From positions 1 to 64,000 of the forward strand of contig CACJTU010000001.1 of the NCBI GenBank assembly GCA_902596375.1: a stretch of 64,000 nucleotides of DNA, in the 5' to 3' direction. Positions within the stretch are counted from its first letter, which is position 1; each line of letters begins with the position of its first letter. Of the stretch, positions 24,435-32,383 are shown piece by piece. A program made the translations under genes and the position numbers. The notes beneath the pieces are model-generated. The model saw nothing but the letters and a program-made list of their open reading frames with translations, ran no database searches and was not told the origin of the DNA. The DNA is from an uncultured Pelagibacteraceae bacterium. Its GTDB lineage: Bacteria > Pseudomonadota > Alphaproteobacteria > Pelagibacterales > Pelagibacteraceae.

Positions 24435-25553
24435 ATGAAAATTGGAGTTCCTAAAGAAATAAAACCTCAGGAAAATAGAATTGGTTTAACACCAGATAGC
24501 GTTAAAACTTTAGTTTCAGAAGGCCATGAAGTTTTAGTTGAAAACAATGGTGGTTTTGAAGCTGGTTTTGAGAATGATCAATATATAAAAGCTGGAGCTA
24601 AAATTGCTGATACAGCAGCTGATATTTTTAATGACGCAGAAATAATTGTTAAAGTTAAAGAACCTCAAAAAGTAGAAGTTGATATGATTAGAGAAAATCA
24701 AGTTGTATATACTTATCTACATTTAGCAGCTGCAAAAGAATTAACCGAGGGATTAATAAAATCTAAAAGTATTAATATAGCTTACGAAACAGTTACTGAT
24801 GATAATGGAAGACTGCCTTTACTAGCACCTATGAGTGCAGTTGCAGGAAGAATGTCTGTACAAGCTGGTGCTCATTGTTTAGAGAAAAACCAAAGCGGCA
24901 GAGGTTTGTTATTAGGTGGTGCACCAGGTGTAACAGGCGGAACTGTAGTAATATTAGGTGGAGGTGTAGTTGGAGAAAATGCTGCAGTGATTGCAACTGG
25001 CATGCAAGCTAAAGTTCATATTGTAGACAAATCTGAGGCTAGATTAAAACAACTTGTTGAAATTTTTGGTGACAAAATTATTCCTGAACAAAGTGATAAA
25101 ACTGATTTAGATAAATTAGTTGCTGAGGCAGATCTTTTAGTTGGTGGAGTATTAATTCCAGGAGCAGAAGCACCCAAATTGATTACCAAAAAAATGATTA
25201 AAACAATGAAAAGAGGATCTGTAATAGTTGATGTTGCTATAGATCAAGGAGGATGTGTAGAAACTAGTAAACCAACAACACACGGTGATCCAACTTATAT
25301 AGTTGATGATGTAGTTCATTATTGTGTAGCTAATATGCCAGGAGGTGTTCCAAGAACCTCAACATTGGCATTAAATAATGCTACATTACCCTTTTTAGTT
25401 AAGCTAGCTAATAAAGGTTATCAAAAAGCGTTAAGTGAAGATAAAAACTTTTTAGCAGGGTTAAATGTTCACAAAGGTCAAGTAACTTACAAAGCAGTTG
25501 CTGATGTATTTGGACATAATTTTGTAGAACCTGGAGAAGCTATCAAACATTAG
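24435..25553 (+). CDS. ald: alanine dehydrogenase
   Basis: This NAD-dependent enzyme deaminates alanine to pyruvate and ammonium. It has 372 residues, the usual Ald length. The N-terminal signature MKIGVPKEIKPQENRIGLTP contains the substrate-binding Arg. The catalytic His is in VYTYLHLAAAKEL near residue 95. The NAD Rossmann motif is VVILGGGVVGENAA near 173, and the DVAIDQGGCVETSKPTTH region near 268 closes the active site. In this operon it recycles the alanine made by the aminotransferase upstream, so taurine nitrogen is released as ammonium and pyruvate is restored. It is followed after 2 bases by the flavoprotein. Confidence 0.94.
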   Translation: MKIGVPKEIKPQENRIGLTPDSVKTLVSEGHEVLVENNGGFEAGFENDQYIKAGAKIADTAADIFNDAEIIVKVKEPQKVEVDMIRENQVVYTYLHLAAAKELTEGLIKSKSINIAYETVTDDNGRLPLLAPMSAVAGRMSVQAGAHCLEKNQSGRGLLLGGAPGVTGGTVVILGGGVVGENAAVIATGMQAKVHIVDKSEARLKQLVEIFGDKIIPEQSDKTDLDKLVAEADLLVGGVLIPGAEAPKLITKKMIKTMKRGSVIVDVAIDQGGCVETSKPTTHGDPTYIVDDVVHYCVANMPGGVPRTSTLALNNATLPFLVKLANKGYQKALSEDKNFLAGLNVHKGQVTYKAVADVFGHNFVEPGEAIKH

Positions 25554-25555
25554 AA

Positions 25556-28000
25556 ATGGAAAAAAACTATCCTTCAAGCGCAAAGGTAGTTGTAGTAGGT
25601 GGCGGTGTAGCTGGCACTTCTTGCGCTTATCATTTAGCTAAATTTGGTTGGAAAGATGTTGTTTTATTAGAAAGAGATCAATTAACCTCCGGTACAACTT
25701 GGCATGCAGCAGGATTAATAGGTCAATTAGGAGCAACTTCTACAATTACTAAATTAAGAAAATATTCTTTAGATCTTTACAAAGAGCTAGAAAAGACAAC
25801 GGGTTTATCAACTGGTCTTAAACAAAATGGAGCAATAACAATTGCCTCATCTAAAGAAAGGATGCAAGAGCTATTAAGGCAAGCCACTACAGCACAACTA
25901 TCTAATGTTGAAGTTGAGGTTTTAAATCAACAAAGAATAAAAGAATTATATCCAGTAGTAAAAAACGAGGATTTAGTTGGTGGTGTTTACATGCCAAAAG
26001 ATGGTCAGGCAGACCCTGTTGGAGTTACCAATGTATTGGCTAAAGCAGCTAAAATGTTGGGTGTTCAAATATTTGAGAAATCACCAGTAAAAAAAATTTT
26101 AGTAAAAAATAAAAGAATATGTGGTGTTGAAACTTCTCAAGGAAAAATTGATTGTGAATACGTAGTTTTAGCTACAGGAATGTGGTCTCGTCAAATTGGA
26201 GAAGATATTGGTGTTAGTGTTCCGCTATATCCTAATGAGCACTTCTATGTGATTACGGAGCCAATGAAAGATCTTCCAAAAGATTTACCTGTTTTGAGGG
26301 ATTACAATGCTTGTCTTTATTTAAAAGAAGATGCTGGAAAAATGTTAGTTGGAATTTTTGAACCTAATGCAAAACCTGCTTTTAAAAATAGTGGAAGAGT
26401 TCCTGATGATTTTTCATTTGGAGAATTTCCTGATGATTTTGATCATTTTGAACCTTACCTTGAGAAATCTTTTCAAAGACTTCCAATGTTAGAAAACGCA
26501 GGTATAAGAAAGTTTTTTTCAGGTCCCGAGTCGTTTACAGCTGATACACAGTATTTACTAGGAGAAACGCCAGAAGTAAAAAACCTTTTCACATGTTGTG
26601 GTTTCAATAGCATTGGAATAGCAAGTTCTGGAGGAGCAGGAAGAGTAACAGCTGAATGGATGATTAACGGCCATATAAATGAAGATTTATTTTCTCTAGA
26701 TATAAAAAGGTTTCAAAAGCTTCATTCATCCAAAAAATTTATCATGGATAGGGTTACTGAAACCTTGGGAGATTTATATGGTATGCATTGGCCATATAAA
26801 CAACACACAACTTCAAGAAATGAAAAATTATTACCTTATCATGATGAGTTAAAAAAAGCTGGAGCATGTTTTGGTGTAGCAGGAGGGTTTGAAAGACCTA
26901 TGTGGTATTCCTTAAATGAAAAAAAACCAGAATATGAATATAGTTTTAACTATCAAAATTGGTATCCATCAGCAAAATATGAAACCATAAATGCTAGAAA
27001 AAATGTTGGACTTTTTGATTTTTCTACTTTTTCTAAATTTGATTTAAAAGGTGAGAAAGTTCATAGCGATCTACAAAAAATTTGTACAGCTAATATTAAA
27101 AACAAAATTGGCAAATCTACCTATACTCACATGTTAAATGAGGACGGTGGTATTGAAACAGATGTAACAGTTGTCTGTATTGATAAAAATTATTTTAGAA
27201 TAGTTAGTTCAGCAGCAACTAGAGAAAGAGATAAATTTCATATTTTAAAATATTTATCTGAAGATGTTGAATTTATTGATGTTACAGATGAGATTTGTTG
27301 TCTAGGTTTATTTGGTCCTAAAAGTAGAGAAATGATTCAAAAAATTAGTGATGAGGATTATTCACCAGAAAATTTTCAATTCGGATCATGTAAAAATGTA
27401 TTGATTGAGAATATAAAAGTTTGGGCACAAAGAATATCTTATGTAGGTGAACTTGGTTTTGAATTATATGTTGATAAAGAAAATGCATTAAAACTATATA
27501 AAATTTTAATTAAAGAAGGTAAATATTTTGACCTATCTCATTGTGGTATGCACGCAATGGATATAATGAGAATGGAAAGTGGCTTTTTGCATTGGGGCCA
27601 TGACATTTCTCCAGAGGAAAATCAGTATCAAGCTGGTTTAAGTTTTACTATTAGTTATAAAAAAAATGTTAATTTTATAGGTAAAGACGCCTTGTTAAAA
27701 ATTAAAGATAAACCTTTAGAAAAAAGAATGATGATGTTTGTATTAAAAGATAGCAAACCTGGCGAACCTTTGTTGTTACATGAAGAGCCTATTTATTTAG
27801 ATGATAAAATAATTGGAAGAACAACTTCAGGAAATTATTCATTCTGTTTTGATAAAAATTTATCATTTGGCTATGTTAATTCAGGAAATACAATTGATAC
27901 ACTTAAAGATAAAAATTTGTTCATAGAAATAGAGAAGATCAAATATCCAATCGAAATTCTTTCAAAACCTCTAAATACTAAAGATTTTAGGCGAGCTTAG
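25556..28000 (+). CDS. FAD/GcvT-domain oxidase: dimethylglycine or sarcosine dehydrogenase-like
   Basis: This 814-residue two-domain enzyme oxidatively demethylates N-methylated amines and passes the methylene group to tetrahydrofolate. The N-terminal half is a DAO-type flavoprotein: Rossmann motif VVVVGGGVAGTSCAYHLA near residue 10, then TSGTTWHAAGLIGQLG near 45, where the His is the covalent FAD attachment site in dimethylglycine and sarcosine dehydrogenases. The C-terminal half (from about 430) is a GcvT fold with YVGELGFELYVDKENA near 622 and HCGMHAMDIMRMESGF near 661. It is the third gene of the tpa-ald operon. SAR11 cells oxidise glycine betaine-derived dimethylglycine and sarcosine; the exact substrate here is open. 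Confidence 0.87.
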   Translation: MEKNYPSSAKVVVVGGGVAGTSCAYHLAKFGWKDVVLLERDQLTSGTTWHAAGLIGQLGATSTITKLRKYSLDLYKELEKTTGLSTGLKQNGAITIASSKERMQELLRQATTAQLSNVEVEVLNQQRIKELYPVVKNEDLVGGVYMPKDGQADPVGVTNVLAKAAKMLGVQIFEKSPVKKILVKNKRICGVETSQGKIDCEYVVLATGMWSRQIGEDIGVSVPLYPNEHFYVITEPMKDLPKDLPVLRDYNACLYLKEDAGKMLVGIFEPNAKPAFKNSGRVPDDFSFGEFPDDFDHFEPYLEKSFQRLPMLENAGIRKFFSGPESFTADTQYLLGETPEVKNLFTCCGFNSIGIASSGGAGRVTAEWMINGHINEDLFSLDIKRFQKLHSSKKFIMDRVTETLGDLYGMHWPYKQHTTSRNEKLLPYHDELKKAGACFGVAGGFERPMWYSLNEKKPEYEYSFNYQNWYPSAKYETINARKNVGLFDFSTFSKFDLKGEKVHSDLQKICTANIKNKIGKSTYTHMLNEDGGIETDVTVVCIDKNYFRIVSSAATRERDKFHILKYLSEDVEFIDVTDEICCLGLFGPKSREMIQKISDEDYSPENFQFGSCKNVLIENIKVWAQRISYVGELGFELYVDKENALKLYKILIKEGKYFDLSHCGMHAMDIMRMESGFLHWGHDISPEENQYQAGLSFTISYKKNVNFIGKDALLKIKDKPLEKRMMMFVLKDSKPGEPLLLHEEPIYLDDKIIGRTTSGNYSFCFDKNLSFGYVNSGNTIDTLKDKNLFIEIEKIKYPIEILSKPLNTKDFRRA

Positions 28001-28049
28001 TTTTCTCTAATTTTATTGTATTTATACTTATTACCTGTTTAAATTAAGT

Positions 28050-28259
28050 GTGAAAAAAAACGATCAAGACACATCATTATTTAACACTGATATTGCTCCA
28101 AATAAAGATTTTGCAGTAGATAAGATTAAGACAACTAATGTAAATATTTTATTAAATAGAGTTAGATTAGATCAAAAAAGAACTTTAAAAAAAAGAATTG
28201 TTTTTTCAATTATTTTAGCTGGTTTAGTTAGTTCGTTAGCAATTTATTTTATTATTTAG
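28050..28259 (+). CDS. small single-pass membrane protein (69 aa), paralogue of the 12161 gene
   Basis: A hydrophilic N-terminus (MKKNDQDTSLFNTDIAPNK) is followed by a basic stretch (RVRLDQKRTLKKR) and a transmembrane helix at about 50-68 (IVFSIILAGLVSSLAIYFI). The segment from TTNVNILLNR onward aligns with VNVDVLKQR onward in the 65-aa protein at 12161, including the KR just before the helix. It begins with GTG, about 49 bases after the flavoprotein, and precedes the tRNA gene. The function is unknown; the shared architecture suggests a conserved lineage-specific family. Confidence 0.55.
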   Translation: MKKNDQDTSLFNTDIAPNKDFAVDKIKTTNVNILLNRVRLDQKRTLKKRIVFSIILAGLVSSLAIYFII

Positions 28260-28328
28260 TTTAGAATTTGGCTTAAAAAAGTTTATTGAAACAATAAAGA
28301 TTTGTATTATAAACCATCTATCAATTAA

Positions 28329-28405
28329 GGCGGGGTAGCTCAGTTGGTTAGAGCGCGGGACTCATAAGCCCGAGGTCAGTGGTTCGATCCCACTTCCCGC
28401 TACCA
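28329..28405 (+). tRNA. tRNA-Met (CAU), elongator type
   Basis: A complete cloverleaf of 77 bases including an encoded CCA. Acceptor GGCGGGG pairs with TCCCGCT (G-U at both ends). The D stem is GCTC/GAGC, the T arm AGTGG-TTCGATC-CCACT, and the anticodon loop CTCATAA has anticodon CAT. The 1:72 position is paired, so it is not an initiator. The last anticodon-stem pair is an A-G mismatch (CGGGA against GCCCG). CAU could also be an Ile tRNA read as lysidine, which sequence alone does not exclude. Confidence 0.93.
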
Positions 28406-28411
28406 AAAATT

Positions 28412-28930
28412 ATGAAAGATATTTTTATAACTTGGGAAGATTATCATAAAAAGATAGAGCAATTAGCAAAAAAAATTCATGATGATAATTTAAAATTTAA
28501 TCAAATAATTTGTATTGCAAAAGGTGGATTAAGGGTTGGAGATATTTTTAGCAGACTTTTTAATGTGCCTCTAGCCATCTTATCTGTTGAGTCTTACCAT
28601 GGTGATAGTGACGATATAAAAAATCAACAAGGACAGTTTACTTTTTCAAGAGATTTAGCGAAAACTACTCCAAATTTGGGTTCACATGTTTTATTAGTTG
28701 ATGATTTAGCTGATTCTGGAAAAACTTTAATAAAAAGTATTAAATGGTTAGAACATTTTTACGGTTTTTATTTTGATGAAAAAATTAAAACTGCAGTTTT
28801 ATGGCACAAATCAACCTCAAAATTTAAACCAGATTATTCTGTAGATTACTTAAAAGATTCTCCTTGGATACACATGCCTTTTGAGAAATATGAAACTACA
28901 AATATTAAAGATTTTAAGTTTGAAAAATAA
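28412..28930 (+). CDS. xanthine/hypoxanthine-type phosphoribosyltransferase
   Basis: This 172-residue type I PRTase attaches PRPP to a purine base. The PRPP-binding motif is VLLVDDLADSGKTL near residue 100. The N-terminal ICIAKGGLRVGDIFSRLF (near 35) gives the conserved Lys-Gly-Gly-Arg, and LKDSPWIHMPFE near the C-terminus resembles the base-binding WI/F motif of Gpt-like enzymes. An in-frame start at 28379 would lie inside the tRNA gene, so I choose the ATG at 28412, 6 bases after the tRNA CCA. That leaves no leader and no Shine-Dalgarno if the mRNA starts at the processed tRNA end. The neighbouring guaC and apt support a purine salvage role. Confidence 0.82.
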   Translation: MKDIFITWEDYHKKIEQLAKKIHDDNLKFNQIICIAKGGLRVGDIFSRLFNVPLAILSVESYHGDSDDIKNQQGQFTFSRDLAKTTPNLGSHVLLVDDLADSGKTLIKSIKWLEHFYGFYFDEKIKTAVLWHKSTSKFKPDYSVDYLKDSPWIHMPFEKYETTNIKDFKFEK

Positions 28931-28931
28931 A

Positions 28932-29966
28932 TTATTTAATTAAACTATCATTAAATTGATTTGATACTCTAACGAAAGTTGTGCATTTGCTTAATTGTTT
29001 AAGTGAAGGAGCACCAACATAAGTACAGCTACTTCTTACACCGCCGAGAATATTTAAAATAGTATCGTTTATTTTACCTCTATATTTTACTCTTACTTTT
29101 CTTCCTTCACTACTTCGATAATCTGATAGTCCGCCATAGTGTTTTTTATTAGCAACCTCAGAACTAGATCCATAAAACTCTATATATTTTTCTCCATTAA
29201 CTTTAACAATTTTACCATTTCCCTCATCATGTCCAGCTAACATACCGCCAAGCATTACAAAATCTGCTCCGCCTCCAAAACCTTTAGCAACATCACCAGG
29301 ACAAGTGCATCCACCATCTGCAATTACATGCGCACCAAGTCCATGAGCAGCATCAGCACATTCGATAACTGCACTTAATTGAGGATAGCCAACTCCAGTT
29401 TGAATTCTTGTTGTGCAAACACTTCCAGGTCCAATTCCAACTTTAACGATGTCTGCTCCACTAAGAACTAATTCTTGAGTCATATCAGCTGTTACAACAT
29501 TACCTGCAATTATTGTTTTAGTTGGGTATTTATCTCTTACTGATTTAATAAAATTAGTAAAATGTTCTGTGTACCCATTTGCAACATCAATACAAATAAA
29601 TTTAAAAAAATTAAATTCTTTTAATACTTTATCTAAATTTTGAAAATCTTCTCTCTTTATACCAACACTAAGTGCGATATTAGGAAAGATTTTTTTAATA
29701 TTTTTATTTTGTTTAATTTTTTTAACATCATGTTGTTTTGTTAAAGAAGTAATCATTCCATACTCGTTTAATTTTTCAGCAACGCTTAGCTCTCCAACGC
29801 CGTCCATATTTGCTGCCATTATTGGAATACCTGACCATTCATTTTTACTGTATTTGAATCTGTACGTTCTTAGAAGATTTACGTCTTTACGGCTTTTTAA
29901 TGTACTTCTTTTAGGTCTAAAAAGCACATCTGAATAATCTAATTTTAACTCTTCTTCAATTCTCAT
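28932..29966 (-). CDS. guaC: GMP reductase
   Basis: This 344-residue IMPDH/GMPR-family barrel enzyme reductively deaminates GMP to IMP with NADPH. Its length equals GuaC, and it lacks the CBS domains of IMP dehydrogenase. Features are LDYSDVLFRPKRSTLKSR at the N-terminus, the catalytic-Cys loop VGIGPGSVCTTRIQTGVG near residue 177, IADGGCTCPGDVAKGFGGGA near 216 and MLGGMLAGHDEG near 238. It converges with the PRTase gene (1 base apart) and links guanine-nucleotide salvage to the adenine pool made by apt and mtnP. Confidence 0.92.
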   Translation of the reverse strand: MRIEEELKLDYSDVLFRPKRSTLKSRKDVNLLRTYRFKYSKNEWSGIPIMAANMDGVGELSVAEKLNEYGMITSLTKQHDVKKIKQNKNIKKIFPNIALSVGIKREDFQNLDKVLKEFNFFKFICIDVANGYTEHFTNFIKSVRDKYPTKTIIAGNVVTADMTQELVLSGADIVKVGIGPGSVCTTRIQTGVGYPQLSAVIECADAAHGLGAHVIADGGCTCPGDVAKGFGGGADFVMLGGMLAGHDEGNGKIVKVNGEKYIEFYGSSSEVANKKHYGGLSDYRSSEGRKVRVKYRGKINDTILNILGGVRSSCTYVGAPSLKQLSKCTTFVRVSNQFNDSLIK

Positions 29967-30037
29967 TCCTGATTAAGTTATAATCATAAATATTAATTTC
30001 AAACAATATATAGCCTGTGGATAAGTTTTTTTAATTC

Positions 30038-30565
30038 CTAATGCCCTGGAAATTCAATTAAATTCTCAACTTTGTAATTACTTTTTAATAAATTATCTGA
30101 TCCTCCTAGATCAAATAGGTTTATTACAAATACAAATGCTGCAACTTTACCTTTTGATATTTCAACTAATTTTGCTGCTGCTTCAGCTGTGCCTCCAGTT
30201 GCAATTAAATCATCTATAATTAAAACTTCATCTTTTTCATTGATAGAGTCTTTATGAACTTCAATTGTTGCAGTTCCATATTCAAGCTCAAAATCTACTG
30301 AGTGAACATCTGCTGGTAATTTATTTTTTTTTCTAAACATAATAAATGGTTTTTTAAGTACAAATGACACAGCAGAAGCAAATACAAATCCTCTGGACTC
30401 AATAGCTGCAACTTTAGTGAAGTTAAATTTTTTTGATCTTTCTACAATCTGATTTATTGTTTCAGCAAATGCATTTTCGTCTTTAATTAAAGTAGTAATA
30501 TCTCTGAATAAAATACCTTTTTTAGGATAATCTGGTATAGATCTAATATAATTTTTTAAATTCAT
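30038..30565 (-). CDS. apt: adenine phosphoribosyltransferase
   Basis: This 175-residue enzyme makes AMP from adenine and PRPP. The N-terminal LKNYIRSIPDYPKKGILFRD is the Apt hallmark. The PRPP motif reads VLIIDDLIATGGTAEAAAKL near residue 119. The AAIESRGFVFASAVSF segment near 55 carries the conserved ESRGF, and the C-terminus (LIEFPGH) is typical. It is divergent from mtnP with 41 bases between the starts. MtnP releases adenine from methylthioadenosine and Apt recaptures it, so the pairing is functionally coherent. Confidence 0.95.
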   Translation of the reverse strand: MNLKNYIRSIPDYPKKGILFRDITTLIKDENAFAETINQIVERSKKFNFTKVAAIESRGFVFASAVSFVLKKPFIMFRKKNKLPADVHSVDFELEYGTATIEVHKDSINEKDEVLIIDDLIATGGTAEAAAKLVEISKGKVAAFVFVINLFDLGGSDNLLKSNYKVENLIEFPGH

Positions 30566-30606
30566 AATTGTTCAATATAGAAGTATAAATAAATAAATTT
30601 TTACTT

Positions 30607-31479
30607 ATGACAACAAATAAATTAGCAATAATTGGTGGTAGTGGCCTTTATGATGTTGAAGAATTTAAAGATAGAGAATTAATTGATTTAAAAACTGCTT
30701 GGGGAAAACCATCTGATCAGATTTTAAAAACTAAATATAATGGAAAGGAAGTTTATTTTTTACCAAGACACGGAAGGGGACATTTTGTTTCTCCTTCAAA
30801 TATAAATTTTAGAGCGAATATAGATGCTCTCAAACAATTGGGTGTAAGTGACATTGTTTCAGTTTCAGCTGTTGGTTCTCTAAAAGAAGATCTTCCTCCA
30901 GGAAAATTTGTAATTGTAGATCAATTTATAGACAGGACTTTTGCAAGAAATAAAACTTTTTTTGATGATGAGATTGTTGCTCATGTATCAATGGCTCATC
31001 CAACTTCTAATGGATTAATGAATGCATGTGAGGAAGCAATTAAAAAATCAAATATAGATTATCAAAGAAATGGAACATATGTTGTTATGGAAGGGCCTCA
31101 ATTTTCTACATTAGCAGAATCAAATTTATATAGATCTTGGAATGCAGATGTAATTGGAATGACAAATATGCCTGAAGCAAAATTAGCAAGAGAAGCTGAA
31201 ATTAGATACGCATCTGTCTCTATGGTTACAGATTTTGATTGTTGGCATCCAGATCATGAAAATGTTGATGTTCAGCAAGTAATTAAAGTTTTATTAGGAA
31301 ATGCCGAAAAAGCAAAAATCATGATTAAAAATTTGATTGATAATTTTGAAAGTCATATTGACTCAAATGACCCAACTAATAATTGTTTGGATGTTGCAAT
31401 AATAACAGCACCTGAAAAAAGAACTAAAAAAACAATTGAGAAACTTAAAACTGTTGCCGGTAGAGTTTTATTAAAATGA
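30607..31479 (+). CDS. mtnP: S-methyl-5'-thioadenosine phosphorylase
   Basis: This 290-residue PNP/MTAP-family enzyme cleaves methylthioadenosine (MTA) with phosphate to adenine and methylthioribose-1-phosphate. Motifs are LAIIGGSGLYDVEEF near residue 5, FLPRHGRGHFVSPSNINFRA near 50 (the phosphate-site Arg-His), DQFIDRTFARNKTFF near 110 and YVVMEGPQFSTLAESNLYRSW near 157, followed by IGMTNMPEAKLAREAEI. It is the first gene of an operon with a secreted hydrolase (4-base overlap) and mtnA. MTA arises from the spermidine synthase encoded 7 kb downstream. Confidence 0.95.
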   Translation: MTTNKLAIIGGSGLYDVEEFKDRELIDLKTAWGKPSDQILKTKYNGKEVYFLPRHGRGHFVSPSNINFRANIDALKQLGVSDIVSVSAVGSLKEDLPPGKFVIVDQFIDRTFARNKTFFDDEIVAHVSMAHPTSNGLMNACEEAIKKSNIDYQRNGTYVVMEGPQFSTLAESNLYRSWNADVIGMTNMPEAKLAREAEIRYASVSMVTDFDCWHPDHENVDVQQVIKVLLGNAEKAKIMIKNLIDNFESHIDSNDPTNNCLDVAIITAPEKRTKKTIEKLKTVAGRVLLK

Positions 31480-32381
31480 AGAGAATATTAATTTCTTTAA
31501 TTATTAGTTTTTTCTTAACCAATGCTTATTCAAATTCAAAATTTGATAAAGATCTTAAAAAATTTTCTAAAGATAACGGATTTATAGACAGTAAAGGAAA
31601 AATTTATTCTGAGAACGAAATAAAAGACAAAAAAAATTCAATTTTAATTATTTACAATCATGGCTCAGATAATGATCAAAAAAGTGATAAATGTACAAAT
31701 CCAGGTAACAATGTTCCCAAAGTTATAAGAGATTTACATGATGTAAACATTAAAAAGCTCAAAGTAAAAATATATCGTTTATGCACAGGTGCAAAAGGAT
31801 GGTCAAAAAAAGAGCAAACTAAAATGTGGAAAGCTCATGAAAAAAATGGGAAATTAGCTTTAGAATTAAAAGACAAAGATGGAATTCCATTAATTAACAA
31901 ACAAAAACAAAACCAAAGAAGAAGAGTTATAAAAGATAAAGTTGATAGTTTTATTGAAGAAGGATTTAAGAATATTATTCTTGCTGGTCATTCATCAGGT
32001 GGCTGGCAGTCAATAAAAATAAAAGCAGAATTCCCCAAGTTGGTGAAAGGTGTAATAGGTCTTAATCCAGGAGCTGGTGGAACTGTTAAAAATAGAAAAG
32101 ATTGGCCCTGGTGGGAAGACGTAAGATATTATGGTTTTGTTAAAGATTTATCTCAAATAAATGCAATTATTGTTGCACATGATAAAGATCATTTTAATTC
32201 TCCAAATGACTATTCTTTATTTAAGAGTATAAATTCAGTTAAATTTGTAAATTTAACTAATTCCGGTTGCAAAAAAGCAGAGCCTACGAATAATTATCAT
32301 GGAATAACTCTAACTAAATGTTATGCGGAGTATGAAAAGAAAAATAAGAATTTAATTAAATACTTAAATGGCATTTTTTAA
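31476..32381 (+). CDS. secreted alpha/beta-hydrolase-like protein of unknown substrate
   Basis: This 301-residue protein has an N-terminal signal peptide (ILISLIISFFLTNAYS). The nucleophile elbow is IILAGHSSGGWQS near residue 167. A likely acid is in IVAHDKDHFN near 230 and a likely catalytic His in NNYHGITLTKC near 273. Two cysteine pairs could form periplasmic disulfides (CTNPG/CTGAKG, CKKAEP/CYAEYE). It is sandwiched between mtnP and mtnA with overlaps or gaps of only a few bases, so it is co-transcribed, although a periplasmic hydrolase has no known step in MTA salvage. I do not recognise a closer family. Confidence 0.75.
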   Translation: MKRILISLIISFFLTNAYSNSKFDKDLKKFSKDNGFIDSKGKIYSENEIKDKKNSILIIYNHGSDNDQKSDKCTNPGNNVPKVIRDLHDVNIKKLKVKIYRLCTGAKGWSKKEQTKMWKAHEKNGKLALELKDKDGIPLINKQKQNQRRRVIKDKVDSFIEEGFKNIILAGHSSGGWQSIKIKAEFPKLVKGVIGLNPGAGGTVKNRKDWPWWEDVRYYGFVKDLSQINAIIVAHDKDHFNSPNDYSLFKSINSVKFVNLTNSGCKKAEPTNNYHGITLTKCYAEYEKKNKNLIKYLNGIF

Positions 32382-32383
32382 AG

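Noticed and set aside
28379-28411. Earlier in-frame start for the phosphoribosyltransferase
   Set aside because: It would begin inside the T arm of the tRNA gene. The ATG at 28412 gives the normal family N-terminus.
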